From: Coptis chinensis
Lineage: Eukaryota > Streptophyta > Magnoliopsida > Ranunculales > Ranunculaceae
Length of the DNA: 64,000 bases
NCBI GenBank assembly: GCA_015680905.1
Contig: CM027378.1
Coordinates: 86,333,501-86,397,500 of the forward strand
Reading direction: 5' to 3'
Part shown: in pieces, positions 23,500-34,799 of the stretch
How positions within the stretch are numbered: the first letter of the stretch is position 1
Layout: every line of letters begins with the position of its first letter
Notes under the pieces: generated by a model
The model's database searches: none
What the model was told of the DNA's origin: nothing
What the model saw: the letters and a program-made list of their open reading frames with translations, nothing else
Translations under genes and position numbers: made by a program

Positions 23500-25096
23500 T
23501 TATTACGTACCTTACCCGTAGCATGCAGCAAGAACTCGTGAAGCATCCACACATTCGTAATTGGGATCACCCTTCGCAAGCACAAGCAAATCCGTTTAAT
23601 TTAGACATAGTTTCTGGCTTTCTGCAGTCACCGAAAAACCCTTTTTATCAATTTCTTTAAGAAATCGCACTTCCTTAAGAGTATCTTTTTCAACAATTAA
23701 TCCCTGGATCATGCTATTGTAAGTGAGCTCATCCGGTGCAATACCCTTTTCTTCCATTTCTACGAACAAATCCTGAGCTTCAGATATCATCCTTTTCTTG
23801 CAAAAACCGTTGATCATTATGTTATATGTTATGGTGTTGGGCTGCAAATTTTTGGCAATTAAGCTACAAAAGATCTCCTTTGCCTTACTAAGTTCCCCAG
23901 CATTGCACATACTGTCGATGATGATGTTGTAAATACCACAATATTGGCTTTTATTCCATTCTTTTCCATCACAAGGAACAACTCCATAGCTTCTGAAACA
24001 CAACCATGAGTAAACAATCCGTCTAACACTGCCCCATATGTGACAATATCGGGACTCAGCCCATGAATTGGCATGTCATTGAAAACATTTTGTGCATCCA
24101 CAATTCTCTCAACCTTGCACAGGCCAGTTATAACAATGCTGTATGTGAAGTTGTCAGGTTTTAAACCCTTGCTAGTCATATCTTTAAAAAGTTGCATGGC
24201 CTCATCTAATCTCTTAAGTTTGCAGTAAATGTTAATCAACATATTATAACTTACAACATTAGGTTCCACACCCCTTTCCACCATTGAATCAAAAACTTGT
24301 ACTGCCTCTTTCATTTTACCATTCAAACAATATCCATCCATCAATGTATTGTAAGTGACTGTGTCAGGTGCTACCTTTCTCTGAATCATCGTCTCCAATA
24401 GCTTGTGAGCATCTTCAACCACCCCTTTGTTGGAATCTCCAAGTGTATTTCAAAACACTTGTGTGTTGTTTAGTCCCACATTGAATCAAAAACTTGTTTA
24501 AACCCTTGCTAGTCATATCTTTAAAAAGTTGCATGGCCTCATCTAATCTCTTAAGTTTGCAGTAAATGTTAATCAACATATTATAACTTACAACATTAGG
24601 TTCCACACCCCTTTCCACCATTGAATCAAAAACTTGTACTGCCTCTTTCATTTTACCATTCAAACAATATCCATCCATCAATGTATTGTAAGTGACTGTG
24701 TCAGGTGCTACCTTTCTCTGAATCATCGTCTCCAATAGCTTGTGAGCATCTTCAACCACCCCTTTGTTGGAATCTCCAAGTGTATTTCAAAACACTTGTG
24801 TGTTGTTTAGTCCCACATTGAATCAAAACTTGTTTAAACCCTTGCTAGTCATATCTTTAAAAGTTGCATGGCCTCATCTAATCTCTTAAGTTTGCAGTAA
24901 ATGTTAATCAACATATTATAACTTACAACATTAGGTTCCACACCCCTTTCCACCATTGAATCAAAAACTTGTGCTTGCCTCTTTCATTTTACCATTCAAA
25001 CAATATCCATCCATCAATGTATTGTAAGTGATCGTAGGGTGCTGCTACCTTTCTCTGAATCATCGTCTCCAATAGCTTGTGAGCATCTTCAACCAC
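23500..25096 (-). pseudogene. PPR gene P1, C-terminal half, with triplicated segment
   Basis: The minus strand encodes consecutive 35-residue P-class PPR motifs: APDTVTYNTLMDGYCLNG, EPNVVSYNMLINIYCKL, KPDNFTYSIVITGLCKV, SPDIVTYGAVLDGLF, QPNTITYNIMINGFCKK and APDELTYNSMIQGL. A C-terminal tail follows near 23,600. A frameshift near 23,940 separates the middle repeats from the last ones, and another near 23,600 disrupts the tail. It was once continuous with 31,847-32,640: the copia element C1 is inserted here with target duplication CCCTT. Proteins of this family bind organelle RNA in a sequence-specific way. This copy is dead. Confidence 0.85.
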
Positions 25097-25170
25097 CCCT
25101 TTGTTGGAATCTCCAAGTGTATTTCAAAACACTTGTGTGTTGTTTAGTCCCACATTGGTGAATCACCACT
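24161..25170. repeat. Three tandem copies of a PPR/LTR junction unit (about 337 bp)
   Basis: Units begin at the AAACCCTTGCTAGTC word at about 24,161, 24,500 and 24,836. Each contains about 280 bp of PPR coding sequence, then CCCCTT and the first bases of the C1 copia LTR. In the first two copies only about 52 bp of LTR is present before it jumps back to PPR sequence. In the third the LTR runs on intact. The duplication therefore happened after the copia insertion. The third copy has several small indels. Confidence 0.9.
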
Positions 25171-25881
25171 AGCAAGTGAGGTATATGAGGTGATCCTCTA
25201 GCATAAGGGCGTGCCCTTAGGGTACAAAGACTTTTGTGTTAGGAGGGAGGACTCACCCAAAGCCACACACACGCCCGCCCGCACCACGTCGTGTCGGGTT
25301 CGGGCTTGGGCTGTTTGTCTAGTGGGTAGTAAATTACCAATTGCCTAAACTTGGTTTTGTGAAACCGACTTGGAGAGGTGTCCTTCTCCCTCTATGATAA
25401 CCGATCATACCTCTATATAAACACTGCTGTGTTCATAGAGAGAGATCAATCATAGAACACAGAGAGAGAGAACTCGTGTATACCGAAGAAGTCGCGGCCG
25501 CCATCGCCTCTATATTGAGAGAGAGAAGTCATCTGCTTTGTCTCTATACACCCGTAAAACGTAAACGTAACTTCGTGGATCCGTCCCTTCATCACACCCT
25601 ACACGAATCAGAGAAACAGATAAGTCTTTAATTGCTTTATTCTTCTTCTCTTCTCTTCTTCTTCGGCGCCCGAGAGAGTTATATTGCTGTTCTAGAGGGT
25701 AGTCCGTTCTAGTGCAAAGTCAGCCGCTTTGTTAACCATTGAATCTGTGAGGAAGACGCCACCGTTGCCTTTCTACACCATTGGAAGGGGCTTAAATCTT
25801 TCCTTAAGGGCCTAATCCGCCTTGGTTATTACCTATTATTCGTCATTGTCTTCTATTGTTTTCTTTTATCCGCATACAACA
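25102..25881 (+). repeat. 5' LTR of C1
   Basis: It is 780 bp, against 873 bp for the 3' copy. The difference is largely an 85-bp segment present only in the 3' LTR near 31,222-31,306, consistent with a deletion between ACTT direct repeats. A TATA-like CTCTATATAAACAC lies near 25,412. Several small indels distinguish the two copies, especially in the GC-rich stretch around 25,265-25,310. Confidence 0.9.
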
Positions 25882-25899
25882 ATCTTAAGGAAAGATCAA

Positions 25900-27058
25900 G
25901 ATGTCTACACTGTTGACACCACCGATCAAAGAAACCAATTCGAGTCATGGAAGTTACTTTCGTCTATGAGAGATCTTTGCACCTCTCTTGAATGCTCGCG
26001 AACTTACCTAATGTGTCTAAGATTGAATCCTTCAACGGTTCACACTTCAAGAGATGGAGAGAAAGGGTGTTCAGCCCTAGATGTACTCAACTATGCAAAG
26101 TATCTCATCGATCAAAGACCCATGGAGGGTTCTAATGATTTCGAAAGAAATCAAGCCGCTTGGCTCAATGGGAATAAGGTATGTCGTCATGCTATTTTGA
26201 GTACCTTGTCCAATGAAATTTTGATATTTATTGTTCAAATAAGAATGCACATGATATATGGGAGAGTTTGAACAAGAAATATATAATAGAGAGGATCTTT
26301 GGTACTTTCGGAAATATGCTATTGGGACTTTTCTAAAGTTCCATATGAGAGAGGATAGAGATGTAACGCCTCAAATCCATGATTTTCATGTCTTCGATTA
26401 ATGATTTGAAAACCGAGGGTATTAATTTACCCGAAACCTTTGTTCTTTGGATGTTTGATTGAGAAACTCCCCGAAGTCTTGGAAACACTATAAGAATAGT
26501 ATGAAGCATAAGCGCAAGCAGATGACTCTTGAGGATGTGATCATTCACATTCACATAGAGGAAAAGAACAAGACTCGGGATGTGGTGTTGTCTAAGGAAT
26601 TCCATTCTAAAGCCAATATCATTGAAGGTAATTCCAGCAAATCTAACAAAACCTCTAAGAAGCAGAAGTCCAACAAAAATAAGAATTTCAAGGTCAAAAG
26701 CACTTCTTTTAAAAGGAGTGGTACTGGCAATGGAAATTGTTATGTTTGTGGTAAACCTGGACATAGGGCTTTTCAGTGCAGACACAAGAAAGACACTGAT
26801 GATCCTCTCAATGCTAATCTAGTTGAGGGAGATGATATTGTTGCTGTTGTTGTGTCACAAGTGTTCATAGCCACTGGGAAGAGGAACTGGGTACTAGATT
26901 CTGGTGCCACCCGCCACGTTTGTGGTGATGTTGAAGCCTTCTCAGACTACATACTAGTGAAAGATGAAAAGGTCTATATGGGTGACTCTAGGTCTGTTCT
27001 GTTGAGGGAGCGGCAAAGGTTCTTCGAAGTTAACTTCGGGGAAAACCCTTTCACTTAG
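25900..27058 (+). pseudogene. C1 gag and protease
   Basis: Gag begins near 25,902. Recognisable blocks are ALDVLNYAKYLIDQRPMEGS, AAWLNGNKVCRHAILSTLSNE and EDVIIHIHIEEKNKTR. A CCHC zinc knuckle CYVCGKPGHRAFQC (near 26,740) follows, then the protease active site WVLDSGATRHVC (near 26,890). Gag is broken by frameshifts near 26,240 and 26,450. The knuckle binds the element RNA and the protease processes the polyprotein. Confidence 0.85.
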
Positions 27059-27140
27059 TAATGTTCTTCATGTTCCCGAGATTCATCGAATCTGATTTAC
27101 GTGTCCCTACTTGGGAAAAGTCAAGGCGTCAAGGTGACCT

Positions 27141-28322
27141 TTGAGAGTGACAAGTTTGTTTCGACAAAGAATGAGGGTTTTGTTGGTAAAGGTTATTGTA
27201 ATAACAAGTGGTCTTTTCATGTTGAATGTACTTGACAACATTATTATTAATAAGAATGAATGCATACGCTTTACTTGCTTGACTCTTTTTAATATATGGC
27301 ATGGTAGACTAGGACATGTGAATGTTCAGTATATGAAAAGGATGAAAGCATGTGGTTTATTGTCTAATATTTCTGATTTTTCTAATGATAAATGTGAGAT
27401 ATGTGCTGAGACTAAAGCCACGAAGAAACCCTGCAGAACTGTGTCTAGAGATAAAACTGGATTACTAACTCTTATTCATACGGATTTGGGTGAATTCATA
27501 AGTACCATACCATGTCTAGAGGGGGGAAGTTTTATTATATTACATTCATAGATGACTTCTCTAGGTACACCATGGTATATTTACTTAGACACAAGCATGA
27601 GGCAGGTGAGATGTTTCTCAAGTACAAAGCTGAAGTTGAAAACCAGCTTAACTGTAAGATTAAGAGACTTCGGTCTGATAGGGGTGGAGAATATAAGTCT
27701 AACCCCTTCCAGGACTTTTGTGACAAGAGTGACATTATTCATGAGACTACTCCACCATACTCTCCTGAGTCTAATGGAGTAGCCGAACGGAAAAACAGAA
27801 CACTAAAAGAGATGATGAATGCTATGCTTGTAAGTTCTGGAGCTTCCCTGAACTTTTTCTAATGATAAATGTGAGATATGTGCTGAGACTAAAGCCACGA
27901 AGAAACCCTGCAGAACTGTGTCTAGAGATAAAACTGGATTACTAACTCTTATTCATACGGATTTGGGTGAATTCAGAAGTACCATGTCTAGAGGGGGGAA
28001 GTTTTATTATATTACATTCATAGATGACTTCTCTAGGTACACCATGGTATATTTACTTAGACACAAGCATAAGGCAGGTGAGATGTTTCTCAAGTACAAA
28101 GCTGAAGTTGAAAACCAGCTTAACTGTAAGATTAAGAGACTTCGGTCTGATAGGGGTGGAGAATATAAGTCTAACCCCTTCCAGGACTTTTGTGACAAGA
28201 GTGACATTATTCATGAGACTACTCCACCATACTCTCCTGAGTCTAATGGAGTAGCCGAACGGAAAAACAGAACACTAAAAGAGATGATGAATGCTATGCT
28301 TATAAGTTTCGAGCTTCCCTGA
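27141..28322 (+). pseudogene. C1 integrase with tandemly duplicated catalytic core
   Basis: The HHCC zinc-binding region is near 27,297-27,430 (WHGRLGHVN ... CEICAETKA). The core has HTDLGEF, LRSDRGGEY and PPYSPESNGVAERKNRTL, giving the D, D, E catalytic residues. The core is present twice: 27,382-27,858 and 27,859-28,318, offset 477 bp at the start and 472 bp after a 5-bp indel. The second copy breaks down at about 28,315. Such a protein cannot fold as a normal integrase. Confidence 0.88.
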
Positions 28323-28641
28323 ACTTGTGGGGAAGCAATCCTATCTGCTTGCCATATACGAATATGATACCCAACAAGAAAACGAGGGGAATAAGACACC
28401 ATATGAGTTATGGAAAGGTCATGTACCTAACCCGACATACTTAAAATGTGGGGGTGTCTTGCTAAGGTTCTTGTGAACGAACCTAAAAAAGAGAAAATTG
28501 GGACCTAGAACTGTTGATTGTATGTTCATTGGTTATGCTCATAATAGTCTTCGCATATAGATTTTTAGTAGTAAAATCGATAATAACCTTGTCGATGCTA
28601 ACACTATTATAGAGAGTAAAAATACTGATTTCTTTGAGAAT

Positions 28642-30260
28642 TTGTTTCCTTTGAAAATTGGCATTGAGAGGTTGGTAGCTCCTAGTGAACAACAATCAAC
28701 AGATCCTGAAATTTCTGAACAAGAAATTCGGAAGAGTAAAAGAGACAGAAAATCCACCACTTTTGGTGATGACTTTTACACATTTCTTCTTGATGATGAT
28801 CTTGTGACGTATAATGAGGCAATCAGTTCTCGAGATGCTCCTTTCTGGAAGGATGCTATACACTCAGAACTAGATTCGATTATAGCTAATCACACATGGG
28901 AGATAGTTGATCTACCTCCTGGGGCAAAACCTATACGTTACAAGTGGATCTTCAAAAAGAAATTGAAACTAGATGGTTCCATTGAGAAATACAAGGCTAG
29001 ACTTGTAGTCAAGGGATTCTCCCAGAAAAAAGGCATTGACTATTTTGATACTTATGCTCCTGTAACTAGGATTTCTTCTATAAGAGTTCTAATGGCTCTA
29101 GCTGCTATTCATAATTTATTTATTCATCAAATGGATGTAAAAACTGTATTTTTGAATGGTGATCTTGATGAAGAAATATATATGATGCAGCCTGAGGGTA
29201 TGATAGTACCAGGGAATGAGCATAAGGTATGCAAGTTAGTTAAGTCGTTATATGAGTTGAAACAAGCGCCAAAACAATGGCATGAAAAGTTTGACAGTGT
29301 CATGATGTCTAATGGATATCACATAAATGATGCTGATACATGTATTTACTTTAAATCTTTTAATGTGAATACATATGTGATTATCTGTCTATATGTGGAT
29401 GACATGTTAATCATGAGTCCTAGCTTTGATGTTGTGAGAAACACCAAGATGTTTTTATCCTCCCAATTTGAAATGAAGGATTTGGGAGAAGCTGATGTGA
29501 TTCTTGGAATCAAGATCATCAGAAACTGTGATGGCTATACGCTTTCACAAGAGCATTATGTTGAGAAGTTTTTGAAGAAGTTTAACTTTTATGATAGTAA
29601 GCACGGTATTAGACACCTTATGAGGCAAATAGTGAACTCCAGAAAAATGCTCAACATGGTGTCCTTCGACCTAGATATGCCCAAATTATTGGTAGTCTCA
29701 TGTACTTGATGAATTGCACTAGACCGACATTGCTTATGCAGTTAGCGAGGCTAGCAGATACACTCATTGTCCTAGCCAGAACATTGGAGTGCCTTAGAGA
29801 CTAGCCAAGTACTTGAGAGGAACAATGAATTACGGCATAAGGTTTAGACAAACTCCACCCCGTGATAGAGGGTTATTGTGATGCAAACCGGATATCGATT
29901 CTCATGATATCAAGTCCACTAGTGGTTATATTTTCACCCTAAGGTGGAGTGCGATCGCTTGGAAATCTTCTAAGCAGACCTTGATAGCTCGCTCAACCAT
30001 GGAGTCCGAGCTTATTGCTTTTTAGATAAAGCAAGTGTTGAAATTTGAGTGGCTTAGAAACCTCTTGGCAGATCTTCCTATTAGTACAAAACCGCCTCGG
30101 TTGCACCTATGCATTGTGGATTGTCGGGGCCGCAATAGCAAAGGCAAAGAGCAAATTGTATAATGGGAAAAGCAGCATATTCGTCCCGAGACTACAGTCT
30201 ATAAAGCATTTCTTTGGAACTGGAGTTGTGGCTCTAGATTATGTGAGGTCGAGTTAAATT
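28642..30260 (+). pseudogene. C1 reverse transcriptase and RNase H
   Basis: The 355-residue open part carries the copia RT blocks WIFKKKLKLDGSIEKYKARL, DTYAPVTRISSIRVLMALAA, MDVKTVFLNGDLDEEIYM, KSLYELKQAPKQWHEKFD and the catalytic YVDDMLIM. The open frame ends at 29,709. RNase H continues in shifted frames (MNCTRPD, SRYTHCPSQN and a [16 protein letters not shown] block near 29,980), with parts deleted. About 700 bp of non-coding sequence then leads to the 3' LTR. Confidence 0.88.
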
Positions 30261-30968
30261 TGGTCGATCCTCGACAAAACCACTTAAGGGAGACAAGTGG
30301 TTGATACGTCGAGGGGATGGGACTTTTTGCCTTAGATAGAGGCGACAGCGACCAAGAACCCCACCTATGTGATTGGAGATCCCATGAAGTAGGTTCAAAG
30401 GGAAAAACAGTCACCTCGCCGCTCGGTATGCTATTGTCTTCTTTGAGACGCCCCACCCTATGACTAGATAACATTATTGTATACTTTGTATAACTTGAAT
30501 AGCAATGAGAAAAAGGATGAGTTATTTTACTCTTAATGGAATCCATAGTCCATTATTTTTATGAGATAGTGTATTTTAACGCTATGTACACTTGATGGAT
30601 ATCCACCCACGTGAATGTAGAACTGGTCGGTTCTTATGAGTATTCGGTAAGTACTCTAGAGCATTCACATAACACAGCCGTATGAGGGCCAAAAAGCGCA
30701 ACACCGTAGAACAGGCATATAATGAAGGAGCAATGTGGGTGCATGTCCTCTATTTTACTACAAGGGAATGTTGGTTCAAAGATTTTTTAATCCACCACTT
30801 TCACGTATTATAAGACATGTTACCCTATGACTGGTTCAAGCCCGAAAAGCACCAGTATCTTATGCATTGTTTTTTCGATTCTCTCTGGCATTTCGTTAAC
30901 CCATTTCTTTTGTAATATCCTATTCCAAAATAGTGGGGGACTATTAGTATTTTGAAATAGTAGGGGAT

Positions 30969-31841
30969 TGTTGGAATCTCCAAGTGTATTTCAAAACACT
31001 TGTGTGTTGTTTAGTCCCACATTGGTGAATCACCACTAGCAAGTGAGGTATATGAGGTGATCCTCTAGCATAAGGGCGTGCCCTTAGGGTACAAAGGCTT
31101 TTGTGTTAGGAGGGAGGACTCACCCAAAGCCACACACGCGTGCGCCCGCCCGCCCCGCACCGAACCGAGTCGGGCTTGGGCTGTTTGTCTAGTGGGTAGT
31201 GAATTACCAATTGCCTAAACTTTTCTTCTTTTTGAACAAGTTTCTATTTTGAGTCCCACTTCGGTTGGATTACGTCTCATAGTTTGAGAGTTCTACTTCA
31301 ACTTGGTTTTGTGAAACCGACTTGGAGAGGTGTCCTTCTCCTCTATGATAACCGATCATACCTCTATATAAACACTTTGTGTTCATAGAGAGAGATCAAT
31401 CATAGAACACGAGAGAGAGAGACGATAGAGAGAGAACTCGTGTATACCGGAAGTCGCCAGCTGCGCCTCTATATTGAGAGAGCGTAAGTCGTCTTGCCTC
31501 TATACACCAATAAAACGAAAACGTAACTTCGTGGATCGTCCCTTCCTCACCCTACACCTAATCGAGGAAACAGATAAGTCTTTAATTGCTTTATTTCTTC
31601 TTCTCTTCTCTTCTTCTGTCCACCGCCGAGAGAGTTATATTGCTTTTCTAGAGGGTAGTCCGTTTCTAGTGAAAAGTCGGGGCCGTTAACCATTGAATCT
31701 CGTGAGGAAGACATGCTTGTTGCCTTTCTGCACCATTGGAAGGGGCGAAATCTTTCCTTAAGGACAGTCTAATCCGCGCCTTGGTTATTACCTGTTATTC
31801 TGTCCTTGTCTTCTATTGTTTTCTTTTATCTGCATACAACA
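30969..31841 (+). repeat. 3' LTR of C1
   Basis: It is preceded by a purine-rich AATAGTAGGGGAT tract. It starts TGTTGGAATC and ends ACAACA before the target duplication. It carries the 85-bp segment missing from the 5' copy. Confidence 0.9.
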
Positions 31842-31846
31842 CCCTT

Positions 31847-32830
31847 CTTTACAATAACAATTGATCAGAATGTTATATGTGTACACATTGGGTGAGATTC
31901 CTCGACTGGTCATGTCATTGAACAAGTCAGTAGATTTTTTCCACTGATTTGAAATGCATAGGCCACGAATCAAAGAGGTATATGTAATCACATCTGCTGC
32001 AATTCCTTTACCAGACATTTCTTGAAACAGACCGATAGCATCATTCACCCGGTTTTCCTTGCAAAGGGCGTCAATAATCATATTATACATCCCCACTTGA
32101 GGCTTTAGTTTTCCCTTTTCCAATTTCCTTAACAGCCTAAGAGCAGCCTAAGAGCAGCATCAGCATTCATAGATTTGCAAAGTCCGTTGATCACGACTCC
32201 AGAAGTAAATTCATTGAACGGATACCCATTGTCCACAATCTTGTGGAGTAACTCGACAGCTTCTACTAGTTTGCCATGCAAAGAGAGTCCCTTCCCTTAA
32301 GAATAGTGGTGAAAGTAACATTATCTGGCTCCAGCCCTCGTTTCAAAATGTTACCGAAATGGACACGACCCAAGTGGCAATAACAATTAATCAAGACGTT
32401 AAGAGTAACAAGACTTGATTGGACTCGTGCACAAGTCATTGTTTTGTACATATCTAATACAGTAGAATAACGTTTCATCTTGACGAGGGCACCTAACAGC
32501 TGAGTGAATGAGAAAATGGAAGGCAAATTGGGTCTGGCCTGAATCATACGATTGGACAGAGCCAATGCCTCGTCAAAGGTTAAGTTGCCAGATTTACACC
32601 TCTCTCTCACCAAATTCTCTAAGCGAATAAACAGGAGCAAGTGGTGTTGCTGAGTAGTAGTTTTGCTTTGGACTTAATTTTCTTCTCAACATATCTAATA
32701 CAGTGGAATACTGTTTCATCTTGACACCTGATTGAATGCCAAACAGGGTCTCCTCTTGATCATAAGATTGAACAGACCCAATGCCTAGATCACCAACTTC
32801 TCTAGACGAATAATTTTAGAGCCAAACGAT
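31847..32830 (-). pseudogene. PPR gene P1, N-terminal half
   Basis: The minus strand from 32,640 reads RLENLVRERCKSGNLTFDEALAL, a first repeat LGALVKMKRYSTVLDMYKTM, then SSLVTLNVLINCYCHLGRV and EPDNVTFTTILKG. After frameshifts near 32,280 and 32,140 it continues with KPQVGMYNMIIDALCKENRV, AADVITYTSLIRGLC and SPNVYTYNILINCYCKEG. There the copia element begins. Upstream (32,640-32,800) is a partial duplicate of the first repeat, as in copy P2. No obvious organelle transit peptide is left. The second half is at 25,096-23,500. Confidence 0.85.
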
Positions 32831-33750
32831 GAAAGAGAAAAAACCTCGAAATGAAAATCGACGGGCCTTTTTAATAGCAGTGATTACGGCCCAATAATAA
32901 TTTCGTTTCTCATTCTATTCTTCATCTGCTAAGCCGCTTCACTTGGAATTTATGATGACTGATGAGAATTACTAGAGCAGACCTGTTAATCGGCGCTTTT
33001 TCAAAACTGATTTCTCGGAAATCAGACCAAATCACTACTCCGAAAACCAGTGGTAGCGCATGTCCGATTACAACTGATCACTGTAGCTTCCAGATACCTG
33101 CTCTAGTTAAAGCTAAAAGCTGTATCAAACATACCCATAGTATCTGACTTTCATATCATTGTATTTGGGAATGGTTTTAGTCTGAGCATTAATCATTCTG
33201 TTAGTGATCTGGTTTTGTTTACATGTACATATGGAGAAAAAAGGTGTATATCTTGCACTGATGCAAGTATATCAAGGTCCCCTCCTCACAGTATTCCTCT
33301 CTTCCTTCACAAGCGTGATTGTGAAATTCTCCCTACAAGGTAGAATCCGCCTGCTACAACACAGGTTGTTCTAAGAATTGAGAACATAAGTTATGCGGCA
33401 TACATGTATAAGATATCTGCTAGCAATATAATTCAACTAAGGATTACTCTCCTTGTGAAGATAAAGTTAGCGACAAGACCATTACAACTGCTATAACAAA
33501 TCCTGACAAATATGATCATTGATAACAAAAATTATAATTTCTACAAATCCACCTATCTGAAACAACCAATATATAAGTTAAACTGAATGTGATCAAGTTT
33601 ACACTTGACATTTATAACATGTAGAAACTACACTCTTCAAAATAAAATTTTGAATGAACTTATTCCATCAGTTAAGACCAATGCCGTAAACCCATGAATC
33701 AAAATTCAACAATGAGAATTCAAAAAAGTGGAGCAAACTTGAACACCTTA
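32831..33750. other. Intergenic region between the PPR and GCK genes
   Basis: The region is AT-rich and no coding exon was recognised. It should contain the former PPR promoter on one side and the GCK 3' UTR on the other, since both are read from the minus strand. Confidence 0.4.
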
Positions 33751-33754
33751 GTTT

Positions 33755-34180
33755 TCAGCTTTCTCGTTTATCCTCTGACGCAGCTTCTTGCCCTGGTTCT
33801 TCCACCAATTCTTTTTCCACAGACTTGTCCTTCAATTCAGCTTCTTTCTCCAACTCCTTCATCGCCTCTTGTTCTGCGACTTTCTCTGCTCTAAGTATGG
33901 GCTCATAGTAATCAGGATGAGCTTCCATACACGTCTTCAAAGCTGCAGTCACTTGATAACACTTTTCAGCAATGTCTTCTTTAGCCTCTTCAGCTTCTTT
34001 AATACAATTCTCCCATGCGATAAAACTATCTTTACATCCACCTCCCTTCATATATAGGCAGAAACCACATTCCCCTTCTTCCTCTTCTTCAACCTTTTTC
34101 TCATCAATTGATGCATTCGATGGATCTTCTTCTATGCTTTCTTGATTTTGTTCAGGATTTGTTTCTACAGCTGACGCCAT
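33755..34180 (-). CDS. GCK-domain, twin-CX9C acidic protein (141 aa)
   Basis: The start is the ATG at 34,178-34,180 in a strong plant context (AACCATGGC); the longer open frame upstream lacks an ATG. The first 45 residues are acidic and disordered. The core then has CGFC, a GGC-K motif, a CX9C pair (CKDSFIAWENC) and a second CX9C pair (CYQVTAALKTC), followed by HPDYYEPIL and a Lys/Glu-rich tail. This is the plant GCK domain. Twin CX9C proteins usually fold as disulphide-linked helical hairpins imported into the mitochondrial intermembrane space by the MIA40 pathway; that location is inferred here. The ORF has no lesions and a spliced 5' UTR, so it is the best candidate for a working host gene. 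Confidence 0.88.
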   Translation of the reverse strand: MASAVETNPEQNQESIEEDPSNASIDEKKVEEEEEGECGFCLYMKGGGCKDSFIAWENCIKEAEEAKEDIAEKCYQVTAALKTCMEAHPDYYEPILRAEKVAEQEAMKELEKEAELKDKSVEKELVEEPGQEAASEDKRES

Positions 34181-34225
34181 GGTTGTCGACAAGGTTTTAA
34201 ACAAACCAATCAAACAATGACGACC

Positions 34226-34438
34226 CTGAACAACAATTCAGATTACTAGGGTTAACTATTTTGCTTCAAAGCATCAAACTTTCTAGGATCTGAGGCCAAC
34301 ATTGTAACTTAATTACTTTGTAACCCCAATTCCAGCTCAACAACAACAACATGAAAATCAAATGAAAGGAATTTTGTAACAAGGCAAATAATTACATGTA
34401 ATCAAAAGAAATTAATCAAGTAGAGAGAAAAAACTTAC
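34226..34438 (-). other. 5'-UTR intron of the GCK-domain gene
   Basis: On the minus strand the donor GTAAGTTTTT follows ACAATTT (34,438). The acceptor TTGTTGTTCAG ends at 34,226, about 45 bases before the start codon. The leader intron of 213 bp is T-rich, as is normal in plants. It was inferred from splice consensus only. Confidence 0.6.
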
Positions 34439-34510
34439 AAATTGTGGCGTGTGTCAAAATGTTAAAGAAGAAGAAACAAGTCTTTGGAAAACGAAGAGAG
34501 TGGGTGTAGG

Positions 34511-34524
34511 GGTTTAGGGTTTAG
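34511..34524 (-). promoter_or_regulatory. Telo-box-like AAACCCTAAACCC in the GCK gene leader/promoter
   Basis: The minus strand reads TCTAAACCCTAAACCCCTA just upstream of the predicted first exon. Telo-boxes (AAACCCTAA) are frequent near transcription starts of plant housekeeping and translation-related genes. CT-rich sequence next to it fits a TATA-less promoter. Confidence 0.55.
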
Positions 34525-34799
34525 AGAGAGTAGAATAAAACAATTTGTTCACTGTGCCCGATATATCGCAACTCCAGGTTATGAAATTATGATATTGTCT
34601 TTTCCGGTATATATAAAATACCCACCGATATTTTCCTTTCTTTGAAGAAAAAACGACGTTTTGGGCCACCTACTCTCACCCGTCCCAAAATCTACTTGTA
34701 TGGCAAATATACATATTTGTGGCTACATTTCAGTCCACTTTCAACAAGTACTCAATCCAAGTCGAAGTGGATTGAATACTCGGATAAAAATTGAATCAA

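Larger units (their letters stand above)
25102..31841 (+). mobile_element. Ty1/Copia LTR retrotransposon C1, inserted in PPR gene P1
   Basis: Both LTRs start TGTTGGAATCTCC and end GCATACAACA. The five bases on either side are CCCTT (25,097-25,101 and 31,842-31,846), a target-site duplication that restores the PPR frame when one copy and the element are removed. The internal order is gag, protease, integrase, RT, RNase H, which is copia type. Frameshifts, stops and an internal duplication of the integrase core make it non-autonomous. No tRNA-Met-type primer binding site is evident after the 5' LTR, which is unusual. Confidence 0.93.

Noticed and set aside
30199..30546. Minus-strand ORF after copia RNase H
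   Set aside because: It lies in the 3' non-coding part of C1 and has no homology that I recognise.
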